Shown one piece after another: positions 28,558-38,500 of a stretch of DNA of 64,000 nt (the first letter of the stretch is position 1; every line of letters starts with the position of its first letter). The stretch spans positions 257,387-321,386 of the forward strand of contig NZ_KB905472.1 of assembly GCF_000382445.1 (NCBI RefSeq), in the 5' to 3' direction. Below the pieces are notes generated by a model that saw only the letters and a list, made by a program, of their open reading frames with translations, made no database searches and had not been told where the DNA came from. This stretch comes from Phocaeicola massiliensis B84634 = Timone 84634 = DSM 17679 = JCM 13223. Its GTDB lineage: Bacteria; Bacteroidota; Bacteroidia; Bacteroidales; Bacteroidaceae. A program made the translations under genes and the position numbers.

Positions 28558-28565
28558 CAAAGATA
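28558..28565 (-). promoter_or_regulatory. Candidate -7 box of uvrA
   Basis: CAAAGATA on the plus strand reads TATCTTTG on the minus strand, a full match to the Bacteroides -7 box, 25 bases before the uvrA ATG. I see no good TTTG at the -33 position. Confidence 0.5.
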
Positions 28566-28992
28566 GTCAATCCTGCTCGGATACGTTTCATTCCGTAGGG
28601 TGAAAAAATGTTGTTCTATAGAAATTTTTCAGTAGTTTTCTTCTGACGGGTGTTTTGGGGTAATTAGGTCACTTCTCCAAAAGATTATGATGAAACCTGT
28701 GGCAACAGTGCTGAACTGGCTGATGTAGTCTCTTATTTGCCGGTTCTTGACTCTTGTTTAAACTTTAGTTCAAGCTGTTTTTATCATGTTGTGGATGCTG
28801 TAGGTCTGGTGTTTATTTAGGAATACGTAAGATGTTGTAAATTTACAGAATTAAAATTATCCTTCAAGAGTTCGTATTGATTTATTTGAAGATAGAGGCA
28901 TGAAATCTTTATTTTGCCTGTCGTTATCTCGCTGTTTCATATTTTATCTTTATCTTTGTCTGCGAAAACTATTAAAATAGCGAAGACTTAAA
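28566..28992. other. Non-coding gap between divergent uvrA and GHL10 genes
   Basis: About 430 AT-rich bases with no gene I can support. It contains a 12-bp palindrome TGTAAATTTACA (28836-28847) and a -7-like TATCTTTG (28951-28958) about 35 bases before the GHL10 start at 28993; no matching -33 box was found. The length leaves room for regulatory sequence or a small RNA, but nothing definite is visible. Confidence 0.5.
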
Positions 28993-30492
28993 ATGAGAGC
29001 AAAAACGATTTTTCTTTTATTGATAACGCTCCTTCTGACATCGGCGGTCAATGCCAGGTCACGTTATCCTAAGCGTGAATTTCGGGGTGCATGGATTCAA
29101 TGTGTAAATGGGCAGTTTCAAGGAATGCCTGCAGAGAAGATGCAGCAGTTATTAATCAGACAACTGAACAGCTTACAAGAAGCTGGTATTAATGCTATTA
29201 TTTTTCAGGTGCGTGCTGAAGCAGATGCCTTGTATAAATCATCTTACGAGCCGTGGAGCCGCTTCCTTACCGGGGTGCAGGGCAGGGTACCGTCACCTTA
29301 TTGGGACCCTATGCAGTTTATGATAGATGAATGTCATAAGCGTGGAATGGAGTTTCATGCCTGGATAAATCCTTATCGTGCCAAAACAAAGGGAACGGTA
29401 GCCTTGTCACCCATTCATCCTTACAACAGGAACCCTGAACGTTTTGTGACTTATGCCGGACAATTGTATTTTGATCCGGCATTACCTGAGAATCGTAAAT
29501 ATATTTGTAAGATTGTACGCGATATTGTTACCCGTTATGATGTGGATGCCATTCACATGGATGATTATTTTTATCCTTATCCTAATCCGGGAGAGGATTT
29601 CCCCGACAATATCAGTTTTGCACAGTATGGTCGCGGATACAGTAATAAAGCCGATTGGCGACGTGACAACGTGAATGTGTTGATAAAGGAAATCCATGAG
29701 ACGGTGCGCGAGTGCAAGCCGTGGGTGAAGTTTGGAATTTCTCCTTTTGGAATTTATCGTAATGTGAAGAGTGACCCCAATGGCAGCAACACACGCGGTT
29801 TGCAAAATTATGATGATTTGTATGCTGATGTGTTGATGTGGGTGAACAATGGTTGGGTGGACTATAATATCCCTCAAGTTTATTGGGAAATCGGTCATCC
29901 GGCTGCCGATTATGATACATTGATCCGTTGGTGGGCGAAGAATGCTTCCGCCCGTCCTTTGTATATTGGTCAGGATGTGATGCGTACGGTGAATAAGCCC
30001 GACCTCCATAATCCGCTTATCAATCAGATGCCGGCTAAGATGAAACTCCAACGTGCTTTGCCTACTGTGCAGGGAAGTTGTCAGTGGTATGCTTCGGCTG
30101 TGGTGGATAATGCAGGAAACTATCGCACCATGCTTGTAAAAGATTACCACCGTTATCCGGCTTTGCCGCCTACATCGCCATTTATGGATGATAAGGCTCC
30201 TGATAAAGTAAAGAAAGTGAAAGATGTTTGGACACAGGATGGATTGTTGCTTTTCTGGCAGGCACCAAAGGCGAAAACGGAAATGGATAAGGCTGTGCAA
30301 TATGTGGTTTATCGTTTTGATAAAAAAGAAAAAGTGAATCTGGAGGACCCTTCTCATATTGTTGCTATCACGCGTGATACTTATTATAAATTGCCTTATG
30401 AAAACGGCAAGACAAAATACAACTATGTTGTGACGGCTCTCGATCGTTTACATAACGAATCTAAAGGGGCAAAGAAGAAAGTAAAACTGTAG
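28993..30492 (+). CDS. GHL10-type family 10-like glycosyl hydrolase
   Basis: 499 residues; signal peptide ends near SAVNARS (about residue 21). The GHL10 barrel is clear: REFRGAWIQCVNGQFQGM, GINAIIFQVRAEADALYKS, CHKRGMEFHAWINPYRAK, YDVDAIHMDDYFYPYPN, PWVKFGISPFGIYRN and VDYNIPQVYWEIGHP. A fibronectin-III-like domain ends the protein (VQYVVYRFDKKEKVNL onward). It is paralogous to the protein at 18348-20027 but lacks the T9SS-like tail. Probably a periplasmic or surface glycosidase; some relatives act on peptidoglycan-derived sugars, but I would not assign a substrate here. Confidence 0.9.
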   Translation: MRAKTIFLLLITLLLTSAVNARSRYPKREFRGAWIQCVNGQFQGMPAEKMQQLLIRQLNSLQEAGINAIIFQVRAEADALYKSSYEPWSRFLTGVQGRVPSPYWDPMQFMIDECHKRGMEFHAWINPYRAKTKGTVALSPIHPYNRNPERFVTYAGQLYFDPALPENRKYICKIVRDIVTRYDVDAIHMDDYFYPYPNPGEDFPDNISFAQYGRGYSNKADWRRDNVNVLIKEIHETVRECKPWVKFGISPFGIYRNVKSDPNGSNTRGLQNYDDLYADVLMWVNNGWVDYNIPQVYWEIGHPAADYDTLIRWWAKNASARPLYIGQDVMRTVNKPDLHNPLINQMPAKMKLQRALPTVQGSCQWYASAVVDNAGNYRTMLVKDYHRYPALPPTSPFMDDKAPDKVKKVKDVWTQDGLLLFWQAPKAKTEMDKAVQYVVYRFDKKEKVNLEDPSHIVAITRDTYYKLPYENGKTKYNYVVTALDRLHNESKGAKKKVKL

Positions 30493-30683
30493 ACAAACAG
30501 CATAATAGTACTGAGATATTAGTAAGTAAGAACCACGTTTCACACGTGTTATGGGGTTAATTTGTTGTTTTACAGGTGTTTAAGGTGAAAGGTTTAACTC
30601 AAGCCGCCGAGAGCAACGGATTATCTTCATGACAGGTATGATGCGTGGTTTTGTATTTTGGGGGAATAGTTTGAACACTTAAC
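30493..30683. other. Intergenic sequence between GHL10 gene and repeat copy 2
   Basis: Together with the repeat and the next gap this makes a 642-base stretch without a gene. This part holds a short inverted repeat, AACCACG...CGTG (about 30530-30550), that may act in termination of the GHL10 transcript; I see nothing else definite. Confidence 0.4.
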
Positions 30684-30919
30684 ATATCATATCACCAACA
30701 AAGGGAAGAATAAGCCGTTTCTTAGGGTTGGCTAAGGTCTTTTAAACGGAAGATTATTACAGTCTCCGACAGTGGACCGTACAGTCCGTTGCGGTGGACT
30801 GTATAGTCCGTTACCGTAGACTGTATAGTCCATTGCCGTAGACTGTAGTAATCCGACTGACCGACAGGCATAATAGAAAGAATGAAAACGCTTAGCCCGG
30901 CTAATGAAACGACTTAGGG
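30684..30919 (+). repeat. 236-bp intergenic repeat, copy 2, with 22-bp tandem core
   Basis: Same length and orientation as copy 1 at 473-708. The outer arms are nearly identical; the core again holds three 22-bp units (30776-30797, 30798-30819, 30820-30841) and a partial fourth, but with different bases at many positions (for example ACTGTATAGTCC in place of ACTGTACAGTCC). The core is bracketed by ATTATTACAGTCT and GACTGTAGTAAT as in copy 1. Arms conserved and core units variable suggests the core evolves by unit exchange or slippage. Confidence 0.85.
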
Positions 30920-31134
30920 AGTTTAAAACGTATGCAGAGGTTGAAAACCGGAGGAGACAACACACGGTGACAGAATCAAGTTCTTTTTTTGAAGCACCTC
31001 TTCGGCTTTTTGAAGTAAATCCCTCCTTTTGTCCGATTATTATCTTGTAACTGTTACAAATTCATAAGAAATTTATATGTTAATTCATTTTTATTTCGTT
31101 ACTTTGTAGCCGGATAACAAAAAGGAACACGAAT
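30920..31134. other. Upstream region of the ResB-like gene
   Basis: Non-coding. TTACTTTG (31100-31107), a near match to the -7 box, lies 28 bases before the start codon at 31135, so the promoter of the cytochrome cluster is probably here. No good -33 box. Confidence 0.45.
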
Positions 31135-32019
31135 ATGCGATATGTGTACGTAACGGGCTATCTATCACTGGCTGCTATCATACAACTGTTAATGGGAAAT
31201 TTTCCATTGTCGTTTGTGGCATTTCCGCTGAATATTGTTTTTGCGGTTATTTGGCTGTTCTTATTGTGGAAATTATATAAGGAAAGTAGAAAATCGGCTT
31301 TTACACGCTTCCTTTACTCCCCTCAAACAAGTATTTTATCTATTTTCCTGCTCATAGCAGGTAGTCTGATTATTGGATTATTTCCTCAGTTGTCTGATGT
31401 GGAAGCTGCTATGCGCACCGGTGTTTGGGCTTTGTTGGGCTGTTATAATTTTATGACTTCTTGGATATTCATTGCCATTCTCTTTTTGCTGTTAAGCAAT
31501 TTGGCAATGATTACTTTTCATGCTTATTACCATCGAAAGACTGCCCGTTGGCGTTTCCTGCTGAACCATGCAGGATTATGGCTGGCACTTTTCGCCGGAT
31601 TCTTTGGAAGCAGTGATACCCGGACATTGCGTATTCCTCTTTATAAAGGAGAACCGGCACGTGAGGCTTTTGACATGAATGGTGTTTCCTATCATTTGGA
31701 TTATGAGATGGAACTGCGTTCCTTTTCCGTGGAATACTATCCTAATGGAAGCCCTTCCCGTTTTGCTGCCGAGGTGCGCTTGGGTGATGATGAGGCACTG
31801 TTGGAAGTGAATCATCCATACAGTTATCGGTTGGGAGAAGATGTGTATCTCACAAGCTATGACATGGCAAGTGGCAATGAAAGTAAATATTGTGTTTTAC
31901 AAGTTGTGATACAACCGTGGAAATATATAATGGTGGCCGGCATATTGATGATGTTGGCGGGAGCTGTTCTCTTATTTATTAATGGTCCGAAAAAGTGTGT
32001 TAATCTGAAAAAGGTATGA
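31135..32019 (+). CDS. ResB-like cytochrome c biogenesis protein
   Basis: 294 residues with three N-terminal membrane segments, a short fourth (LLNHAGLWLALFAGFF), a soluble periplasmic-type domain (PLYKGEPAREAFDMNGVSYH, LDYEMELRSFSVEYYPNGSPS) and a final C-terminal membrane helix. This layout is that of a compact ResB/CcsB, the partner of CcsA in system II cytochrome c maturation, which passes haem across the inner membrane and attaches it to CXXCH motifs. Its stop overlaps the start of the CcsA gene by 4 bases. The role agrees with the c-type cytochrome encoded just downstream. Confidence 0.85.
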   Translation: MRYVYVTGYLSLAAIIQLLMGNFPLSFVAFPLNIVFAVIWLFLLWKLYKESRKSAFTRFLYSPQTSILSIFLLIAGSLIIGLFPQLSDVEAAMRTGVWALLGCYNFMTSWIFIAILFLLLSNLAMITFHAYYHRKTARWRFLLNHAGLWLALFAGFFGSSDTRTLRIPLYKGEPAREAFDMNGVSYHLDYEMELRSFSVEYYPNGSPSRFAAEVRLGDDEALLEVNHPYSYRLGEDVYLTSYDMASGNESKYCVLQVVIQPWKYIMVAGILMMLAGAVLLFINGPKKCVNLKKV

Positions 32020-32801
32020 TAAATTGGGATAACTTCTATGTATTTGCGACACTGTCTGTTGGTTTATGGCTGGCAGGGGCAGTGTTTGCACTTCGTTCTT
32101 CAACGAGGAGCAGAATGGCTGTTGGTTTCACCATTGCCGGAATTATGGTATTGGGCATTTTTATTGCCGGATTATGGGAATACCTGCAACGCCCACCTTT
32201 GCGGACAATGGGAGAAACGCGTTTATGGTATTCATTCTTCATGGGAATAGCCGGACTTCTGACATATATACGATGGAAGTATCGTTGGATATTGTCGTTT
32301 TCTACTTTATTGTCTACTGTATTTGTCGTGATTAATTTGTTAAAGCCGGAGATACATGATCAGTCGCTGATGCCGGCTTTGCAAAGTGTATGGTTCATTC
32401 CTCATGTTACTGTATATATGTTTTCTTATTCGGTGTTGGGGTGCGCATTCATTATTGCCGTCACCGGACTGTTCTGCCACAAGGAGGAGTATTTGCAGAC
32501 AGCCGATAATTTGGTCTATGCAGGAGTCGCTTTCCTGTCAATCGGTATGTTGCTCGGTTCTCTTTGGGCGAAAGAGGCATGGGGAAATTATTGGAGTTGG
32601 GACCCGAAGGAAACATGGGCAGTCATCACTTGGATGGGGTATTTGATATATATCCACCTTCGTCTGTTCGGACGTGTGGGCAGCAAATCACTGTATGTGT
32701 TGCTCATTTTTTCCTTTTTGGCGTTGCAAATGTGTTGGTATGGAGTGAATTATCTTCCGGCGGCACAGCAAAGTATACATTTATATAATCGTAATAACTA
32801 A
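32016..32801 (+). CDS. ccsA: CcsA/ResC-like cytochrome c haem-lyase subunit
   Basis: 261 residues with about eight membrane segments. The haem-handling WWD motif is present as WGNYWSWDPKETWAVITW (from about residue 189), and conserved histidines that hold haem lie in FIPHVTVYMFSYS and YLIYIHLRLFG. It forms the system II haem export and ligation complex with the ResB-like protein encoded by the overlapping gene upstream. Starts with an ATGA overlap and ends 19 bases before the peroxidase gene, so the three genes form one operon. Confidence 0.92.
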   Translation: MINWDNFYVFATLSVGLWLAGAVFALRSSTRSRMAVGFTIAGIMVLGIFIAGLWEYLQRPPLRTMGETRLWYSFFMGIAGLLTYIRWKYRWILSFSTLLSTVFVVINLLKPEIHDQSLMPALQSVWFIPHVTVYMFSYSVLGCAFIIAVTGLFCHKEEYLQTADNLVYAGVAFLSIGMLLGSLWAKEAWGNYWSWDPKETWAVITWMGYLIYIHLRLFGRVGSKSLYVLLIFSFLALQMCWYGVNYLPAAQQSIHLYNRNN

Positions 32802-32820
32802 TCAAAAAAACAAGCGTAAC

Positions 32821-34206
32821 ATGAAGAAAAGTACAAAATTAATGGTGGCACTGTTGGTTATAGTGGCGGCATTAGCTGTTACTTACCGGCTGATGAACCG
32901 TGTGCCTTCTGCCGATTTGGAGGCAAATGCGCAGATGCAGCAAATCATTACGGATGCCGGATGTTTGAGATGTCACACCTCAAACCCCGATTTGCCGTTC
33001 TATGCCAATATGCCCGTGGCAGGAAAGATTGTGATGGAGGACGTGAGCAAGGCTTATCGTGCTTTTGACATGACTCGGATGGCGGCAGACTTGAAAGCCG
33101 GTAATCCGGTCGATCAGGTGGCTTTGGCAAAAGTAGAAAAAGTGATTCTGGATGGCAAGATGCCTCAGCCCAAATACTATTTGGTGCATTGGGGAGCTTC
33201 TATCAGCGATACGAAAAAGGAATTGGTTCTTAATTGGGTGAAGAATCATCGTATGAGGCTGATGGGCGATGCGAATGTGGCTCCTGAATTCATCAATGAA
33301 CCTATTCGCCCGATTGCCGATTCTATTTCGGTAGATGTGCGCAAGGTGCTATTGGGTGATATGCTTTATCACGACACTCGTCTGTCGGCTGATAATACGG
33401 TATCTTGTGCCTCTTGTCACGGTTTGGATATGGGCGGCGTGGACAATAAGCAGTATTCGGAAGGAGTGGGCGGTCAGCTTGGCGGAGTAAATGCTCCGAC
33501 TGTTTATAATGCAGCTTATAATTTTGTTCAGTTTTGGGACGGTCGTGCCGGCACATTGGCAGAACAGGCTGCAGGTCCTCCCTTGAATCCGGTTGAAATG
33601 GCTTGTGAATCCTTTGACCAGATAACAGCAAAACTAGCCGAAGACAAGGACTTTGTAAAAGCTTTTACAGAGGTATATTCAGACGGACTGAATGAAAAGA
33701 ATATTACCGATGCGATTCAGGAATTTGAAAAGACATTGCTGACTCCCAATTCACGTTTCGACCTTTATCTGAAAGGTGACAAGAATGCTATCACTGCCGA
33801 TGAACTTGCCGGATATGAGCTTTTCAAGAAATATGATTGTGCAACTTGCCATGTAGGTGAAATCCTTGGAGGACAGTCATATGAGTTAATTGGCGTACAA
33901 CATGATTATTTTGCAGACCGTGCGGCTGAAATGACAGAAGAAGACAACGGTCGGTTTAAGCAAACAAAGATAGAGCGTGACCGTCATCGTTTTAAAGTGC
34001 CGGGATTGAGAAATGTGGAATTGACTTATCCTTATTTCCACGATGGAAGCATGAAGACAATGGATGACGCCGTGCGTGCGATGGCTAAATATCAGTTGGG
34101 CATTGAACTTCCGCAGCAGGAAGTGGATAAGATTGTATCTTTTCTCCGTACTTTGACCGGACAGTATAAAGGACAGACTCTGACAAATAAAAATATGAGT
34201 ATCTAG
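32821..34206 (+). CDS. Triheme cytochrome c peroxidase, membrane-anchored
   Basis: 461 residues. An N-terminal membrane anchor (~7-24) is followed by three haem-c attachment sites: CLRCH (48-52) in an extra N-terminal haem domain, CASCH (196-200) and CATCH (340-344) in the two CcpA/MauG-type peroxidase domains. VNAPTVYNAAYNFVQFWDGR and FKVPGLRNVELTYPYFHDGS are standard diheme peroxidase motifs. An added third haem with an anchor is the arrangement of quinol-type peroxidases such as E. coli YhjA (Ccp), which reduce H2O2 with electrons from the quinone pool. Placed directly after its own maturation genes. Confidence 0.93.
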   Translation: MKKSTKLMVALLVIVAALAVTYRLMNRVPSADLEANAQMQQIITDAGCLRCHTSNPDLPFYANMPVAGKIVMEDVSKAYRAFDMTRMAADLKAGNPVDQVALAKVEKVILDGKMPQPKYYLVHWGASISDTKKELVLNWVKNHRMRLMGDANVAPEFINEPIRPIADSISVDVRKVLLGDMLYHDTRLSADNTVSCASCHGLDMGGVDNKQYSEGVGGQLGGVNAPTVYNAAYNFVQFWDGRAGTLAEQAAGPPLNPVEMACESFDQITAKLAEDKDFVKAFTEVYSDGLNEKNITDAIQEFEKTLLTPNSRFDLYLKGDKNAITADELAGYELFKKYDCATCHVGEILGGQSYELIGVQHDYFADRAAEMTEEDNGRFKQTKIERDRHRFKVPGLRNVELTYPYFHDGSMKTMDDAVRAMAKYQLGIELPQQEVDKIVSFLRTLTGQYKGQTLTNKNMSI

Positions 34207-34255
34207 GAGCTTGGAGAGTGCTCTGAAAACCGAGAAGATGCTTGATATAGCACAT

Positions 34256-34403
34256 GAATGTGTCATAACTAAAGTAGCACATTAAATCATCAACTGTAGG
34301 GGCAGGGTTTGCCTGCCCGAATGCACAAATAAACTGCTTTCGGGCGAGCGAACCTCGCCCTACCGGTTAAATGACAGCATTATCGACGTTTTGACACGTT
34401 CCT
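34256..34403. repeat. MITE-like element, copy A
   Basis: About 148 bp, related along its length to the element at 54293-54438. Ends are degenerate versions of the terminal inverted repeat GTGTCAAAA: TGTGTCATAAC on the left and TTTTGACACGTTCC (34389-34402) on the right. Inside is a long hairpin-forming pair, GTAGGGGCAGGGTTTGCC and its partner ending GCGAACCTCGCCCTAC. No coding capacity. It follows the peroxidase gene, where its hairpin could also end transcription. Confidence 0.75.
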
Positions 34404-34414
34404 TTCTTTATAGA

Positions 34415-34987
34415 CTAATAAAGCAAGAATCCTGCCAATCCGCAGAGGATAATCATTAATATAGGGTTTATCTTATATTTGCGTGTTCCGAAGAAAGCTG
34501 CAAGGAAGATGATGATACTGATAATGAATTGATACCAATCTACTTTATAGCTGCCGAAGTTTTCTTTATTCATTAAAACGAGGGCTGCCGCAGCCAGCAA
34601 GCCTACCACTGCGGGGCGCAATCCACTGAATACGGCTTCAACAGCCGGGTGTTTTTGATATTTCAGAAAGAATTTGCTGATGGCAATCATTAAGATGAAG
34701 GAAGGAAAGACAACAGCAAATGTTGCCACAATGGAGCCGATGACGGCGAAAGCTTCGCTGTATCCCGCGTTCAGTACGGCAGTATATCCTACATAAGTGG
34801 CGGAATTAATGCCAATAGGACCCGGAGTCATCTGGCTGATAGCTACGATATCAGTAAATTCACCGGCATTAATCCAATGATAACGCGTCACTACTTCTCC
34901 CTGAATCAAGGAAAGCATGGCATAACCGCCTCCAAAACCGAAGAGACCTATCTTAAAGAATGTATAGAATAAATAAAGGAATATCAT
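34415..34987 (-). CDS. Chromate-type (CHR) transporter, second half-protein
   Basis: 190 residues, about five or six membrane segments. FKIGLFGFGGGYAMLSLIQGEV near the start and QMTPGPIGINSATYVGY are the CHR-family signatures. Half-length CHR proteins act as pairs with opposite topology; the partner is the overlapping gene at 34984-35532. Despite the name, many act on other anions and chromate transport should not be assumed. The two genes follow a hybrid two-component regulator by 3 bases. Confidence 0.88.
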   Translation of the reverse strand: MIFLYLFYTFFKIGLFGFGGGYAMLSLIQGEVVTRYHWINAGEFTDIVAISQMTPGPIGINSATYVGYTAVLNAGYSEAFAVIGSIVATFAVVFPSFILMIAISKFFLKYQKHPAVEAVFSGLRPAVVGLLAAAALVLMNKENFGSYKVDWYQFIISIIIFLAAFFGTRKYKINPILMIILCGLAGFLLY

Positions 34988-35532
34988 TTTGATGCATGTT
35001 TATGTTTGTACTTACCATAGAAAAAGCCTCCTACTCCGGCAATGATGATAATATACACAGGGGATATACCCAATAACCAGATAAGAAGTGCCGATACTAT
35101 AGGTATCCATATTGTATAGCGGTTTATCTTTGCTGATGTTGCCATTGAGAAAGTAGGAGCGGCAATCAATGCGACCACTGCCGGGCGGATTCCTTTGAAT
35201 ATATTTTCTACTACTTCATAATTCTTGAATTGTTGGAAAAACAAGGCTATGGCTAAAATAATGAAGAAGGAGGGAAGTATGGTTCCGAGCGCCATGGCTA
35301 GAGCTCCTTTGAATTTGCGTAACTTATATCCTATAAAGATAGCTATGTTTACGGCAAATATGCCTGGAACAGACTGAGTAAGTGCCAATAAGTCGATAAA
35401 GTCTTCTTTATCAATCCATTTTCTTTTCTCCACTATTTCATCTTGTATGAGTGGAACCATTGCATAACCTCCTCCGATGGTAAACAGGCCAATCTTTAAA
35501 AAGATGGCGAATGATTTTAAATAGAAATTCAT
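34984..35532 (-). CDS. Chromate-type (CHR) transporter, first half-protein
   Basis: 182 residues with membrane segments and CHR signatures: FLKIGLFTIGGGYAMVPLIQ and LTQSVPGIFAVNIAIFIGY. It shares the domain organisation of the protein encoded by 34415-34987 and overlaps it by 4 bases, the normal arrangement for short-chain CHR pairs. It starts 3 bases after the stop of the hybrid two-component gene, so all three are probably co-transcribed. Confidence 0.88.
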   Translation of the reverse strand: MNFYLKSFAIFLKIGLFTIGGGYAMVPLIQDEIVEKRKWIDKEDFIDLLALTQSVPGIFAVNIAIFIGYKLRKFKGALAMALGTILPSFFIILAIALFFQQFKNYEVVENIFKGIRPAVVALIAAPTFSMATSAKINRYTIWIPIVSALLIWLLGISPVYIIIIAGVGGFFYGKYKHKHASK

Positions 35533-35535
35533 GTC

Positions 35536-38500
35536 TTAATTTTGTTTCATATAAACGCTTGGCGGTACATCAAAGTATTTCTTAAAGCTATCTGTAAAAT
35601 ATTTCGGGTCGCCAAAGCCCAGCATATCTGAAACTTCGGATACCGTGTATTTCTTGCTTTTCAATAGTATGGCAGCTTCATTCATACGCACTTTACGGAT
35701 AAACTCGCTGGGTGAATAATTTGTTAATGCTTTTATTTTATTATAAAAACTACTTCTACTCATATTGAAAGCAGCACATAAAGTGTCTACATTTAGTTCT
35801 TTGCTCAGATTTTTTTTAATGGTTTCGGTTACTTTTATAATAAATTCCTGATCTAAGTCCAATGGTGGGTGAGGCACATTTTCCTCTTCCGTGGTGAACT
35901 GGAATTGACTGTAACGTTTGCGTATAAGCTCCCTGATAGCAAGTACGTTGGTTATGTTGGCTTTTAAGACACCGACATCAAACGGTTTAATGATGTATCT
36001 GTCTGCTTTGCTCTGTAATCCTTTGATAATACTTTCTTTATCATTCAATGCAGTTAGCAGAATGACAGGAATATGACTTGTTTCTACATCATTTTTCACA
36101 ATACGGCACATTTGTTCTCCATTCAGTTCCGGCATCATAATGTCTGAAAGAATGAGGTCGGGCTGTTTGGTTTTGATAGAATTAATCACTTCTTGTCCGT
36201 TGCTGACTCCTGTTACTTGATATTCATCGGATAATATCTGTAATAAGAAAGTACGTAACTCCACATTGTCTTCGGCTACCAGAATATAAGGAGCTTCTTT
36301 ATCTGCCTGTTTAAGTTGCGGAATAGGGGGAATGGTGACCTCCTCTTTGTTTTCTTCTCTCACGATAGGAAGCGGATCGATGACATCAGCTTTGGGGAAG
36401 AGTTTGTTATTATATTTTCTGCTTTTTATAGGGAATGATAGTTTAAAGGTAGTACCCATATTCTCTATGCTGCTCATACTAATTTTGCCACAGTGGTTCT
36501 TGATGAGCTTGTAAGTAAGCATCATGCCGATACCGCTGCCGGTAATTTGTAAATTAGTGGCATTTTTCCCTCTGAACAGTTCTTTGAACATTTTTTTCTG
36601 GTCATTGGATGAAATTCCGATTCCGGTATCTGTGATGAACAGAAACCAATGGCTTTTACTTTTGGAAGTCTGAATTTTGATACTTCCTCCTTGTTGAGTG
36701 TATTTCAGTGCATTAGTCATCAGGTTTCTGATGATGGAATCCATCTTGTTTCTATCCAACCATACTTCTTGAGAAGTAAAATTGGATTCAAAATGAATTT
36801 CAATTTGTTTTTTCTCTGCGTATAGCTTGAATTGCTCAATGTAAGACTTAATATATGAATTTAATTCGTATCTGGATACATAAACGTTGGGCGTATAAAG
36901 TTCCTCTTTTTCGAAATTAATTAGATTACTTGCCAAATCAGATAAATTGTCTGTATTCTGAATAGCAAGGTTGATATTAATTTTCCCTTGTTCTGTCAGT
37001 TGTTCATTCTTCAGAATTTCTCCCAACGGAGCCTTTATCAAGGTCAGCGGCGTACGTATGTCATGGGCGGTGTTGATAAAGAATTGGATTTTCTCTTTAG
37101 AATTGTTCCTGTCTTTCCTTAACCATAAGAAACGTAAAATACTTACTGTAATTAATATTATGATAATAAGATAAATGATTCCGGCCCAAAAAGTTGCCCA
37201 AAAAGGGGGAGTTATGGTTATTTTTATAGCTCTTTCTTCCAATACATGCTCGTCATCCATCAGAATGGCTCTCACCCTCAGTTTATAATGCCCGGGATTG
37301 ATGTTGGTATAACGTATCAGATTATCTGCTGTGGGACTTGTCCATTCATCGTAAAATCCTTCTAATTTCCAAGTGTATAGAATATTAGACGGATTGTCGT
37401 AATTAATGGAAGATACATTTAACGAGAATATATTTTGATTATAATCCAAAGTGATGTGTTCTGTATCGTCTATATCTTGGGTTAAAGGGGAATTCTTTTC
37501 ACCGGGGAAAACCTTTTGATATAAGATGCTGAAATCACTGAATATCATTTTAGACTTGAAACGATTGGGCAGACTTACGGTGTCTGCTATTTCAATGGCT
37601 CCGTTTCCTGTTCCGAATATAAAATATCCTGATCGGGTGTGTATGCCCGATGAGGGATTGAAGTTCACAGCCATCAATCCTTGTTCTTTTGTCCAATTGG
37701 AGAATATTCTTTCTTTTACTTTGAAACGAGTTAATTCATTTTCGGTACTGATAACCAGATCCGTTTCCGAAGCCGGCAAAATGCAATAGATATTATTGGA
37801 AATCAACGCTGAGTTTTTTATATGATAACGTACGACTTTGTCAGTGTTATTATTATATACCCACATGCCCGAACCATGAGTACCGATATAGGTAATATGG
37901 GCAACAGTATCTTGATAAATCGTATTGATACATCCAATTTCAGAATCCAGATTGACCGGTTTCAGTGTTTGGTTTCGTTTATTGAATTGGTATAGCCCAT
38001 TGATGGTGCCTATCCACAGGTTGTATTGGTCCTTGTTCTTAATACAGGTAACCGGAAAATCCATACCGTAGCACTGAATTTCTTTTGTTTGTATATTATA
38101 ACTTTTCAGGTTATAATAGCCACCTGCCCAAATGATTCCATCATTGTCCTTGTAGATGCAACGTATGTATTTATCAGGGCGGATATTGGTCCATCCTAGA
38201 GTGGATTGATGAGAAAAATATTTAGGCACCATGTCTTTCTTGTTGATTTGATACATTCCCGACATATATCCTCCTACCAATATGGTGCCGGGGGCTGTTT
38301 CGCACATGGAAATAAAGACATGGTTCTGATTTTGTGTGTCGTTCTGATAAGTGGAAAGAAGGCACTTCCACTGTTTATTCTGAGAATTGTAAAAACAGAT
38401 GCCATTACTTGTAGCATACCAAATATCACCTTCCGAATCCTCTAAAATAGAGTTCACTTGATTGTCTATTAGTGAATTTGGATTGTCATAAGAATGTTGT

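Noticed and set aside
29482-30357. 291-codon minus-strand frame
   Set aside because: Lies entirely antisense within the GHL10 gene and has low-complexity Ile/His-rich translation; a shadow frame.
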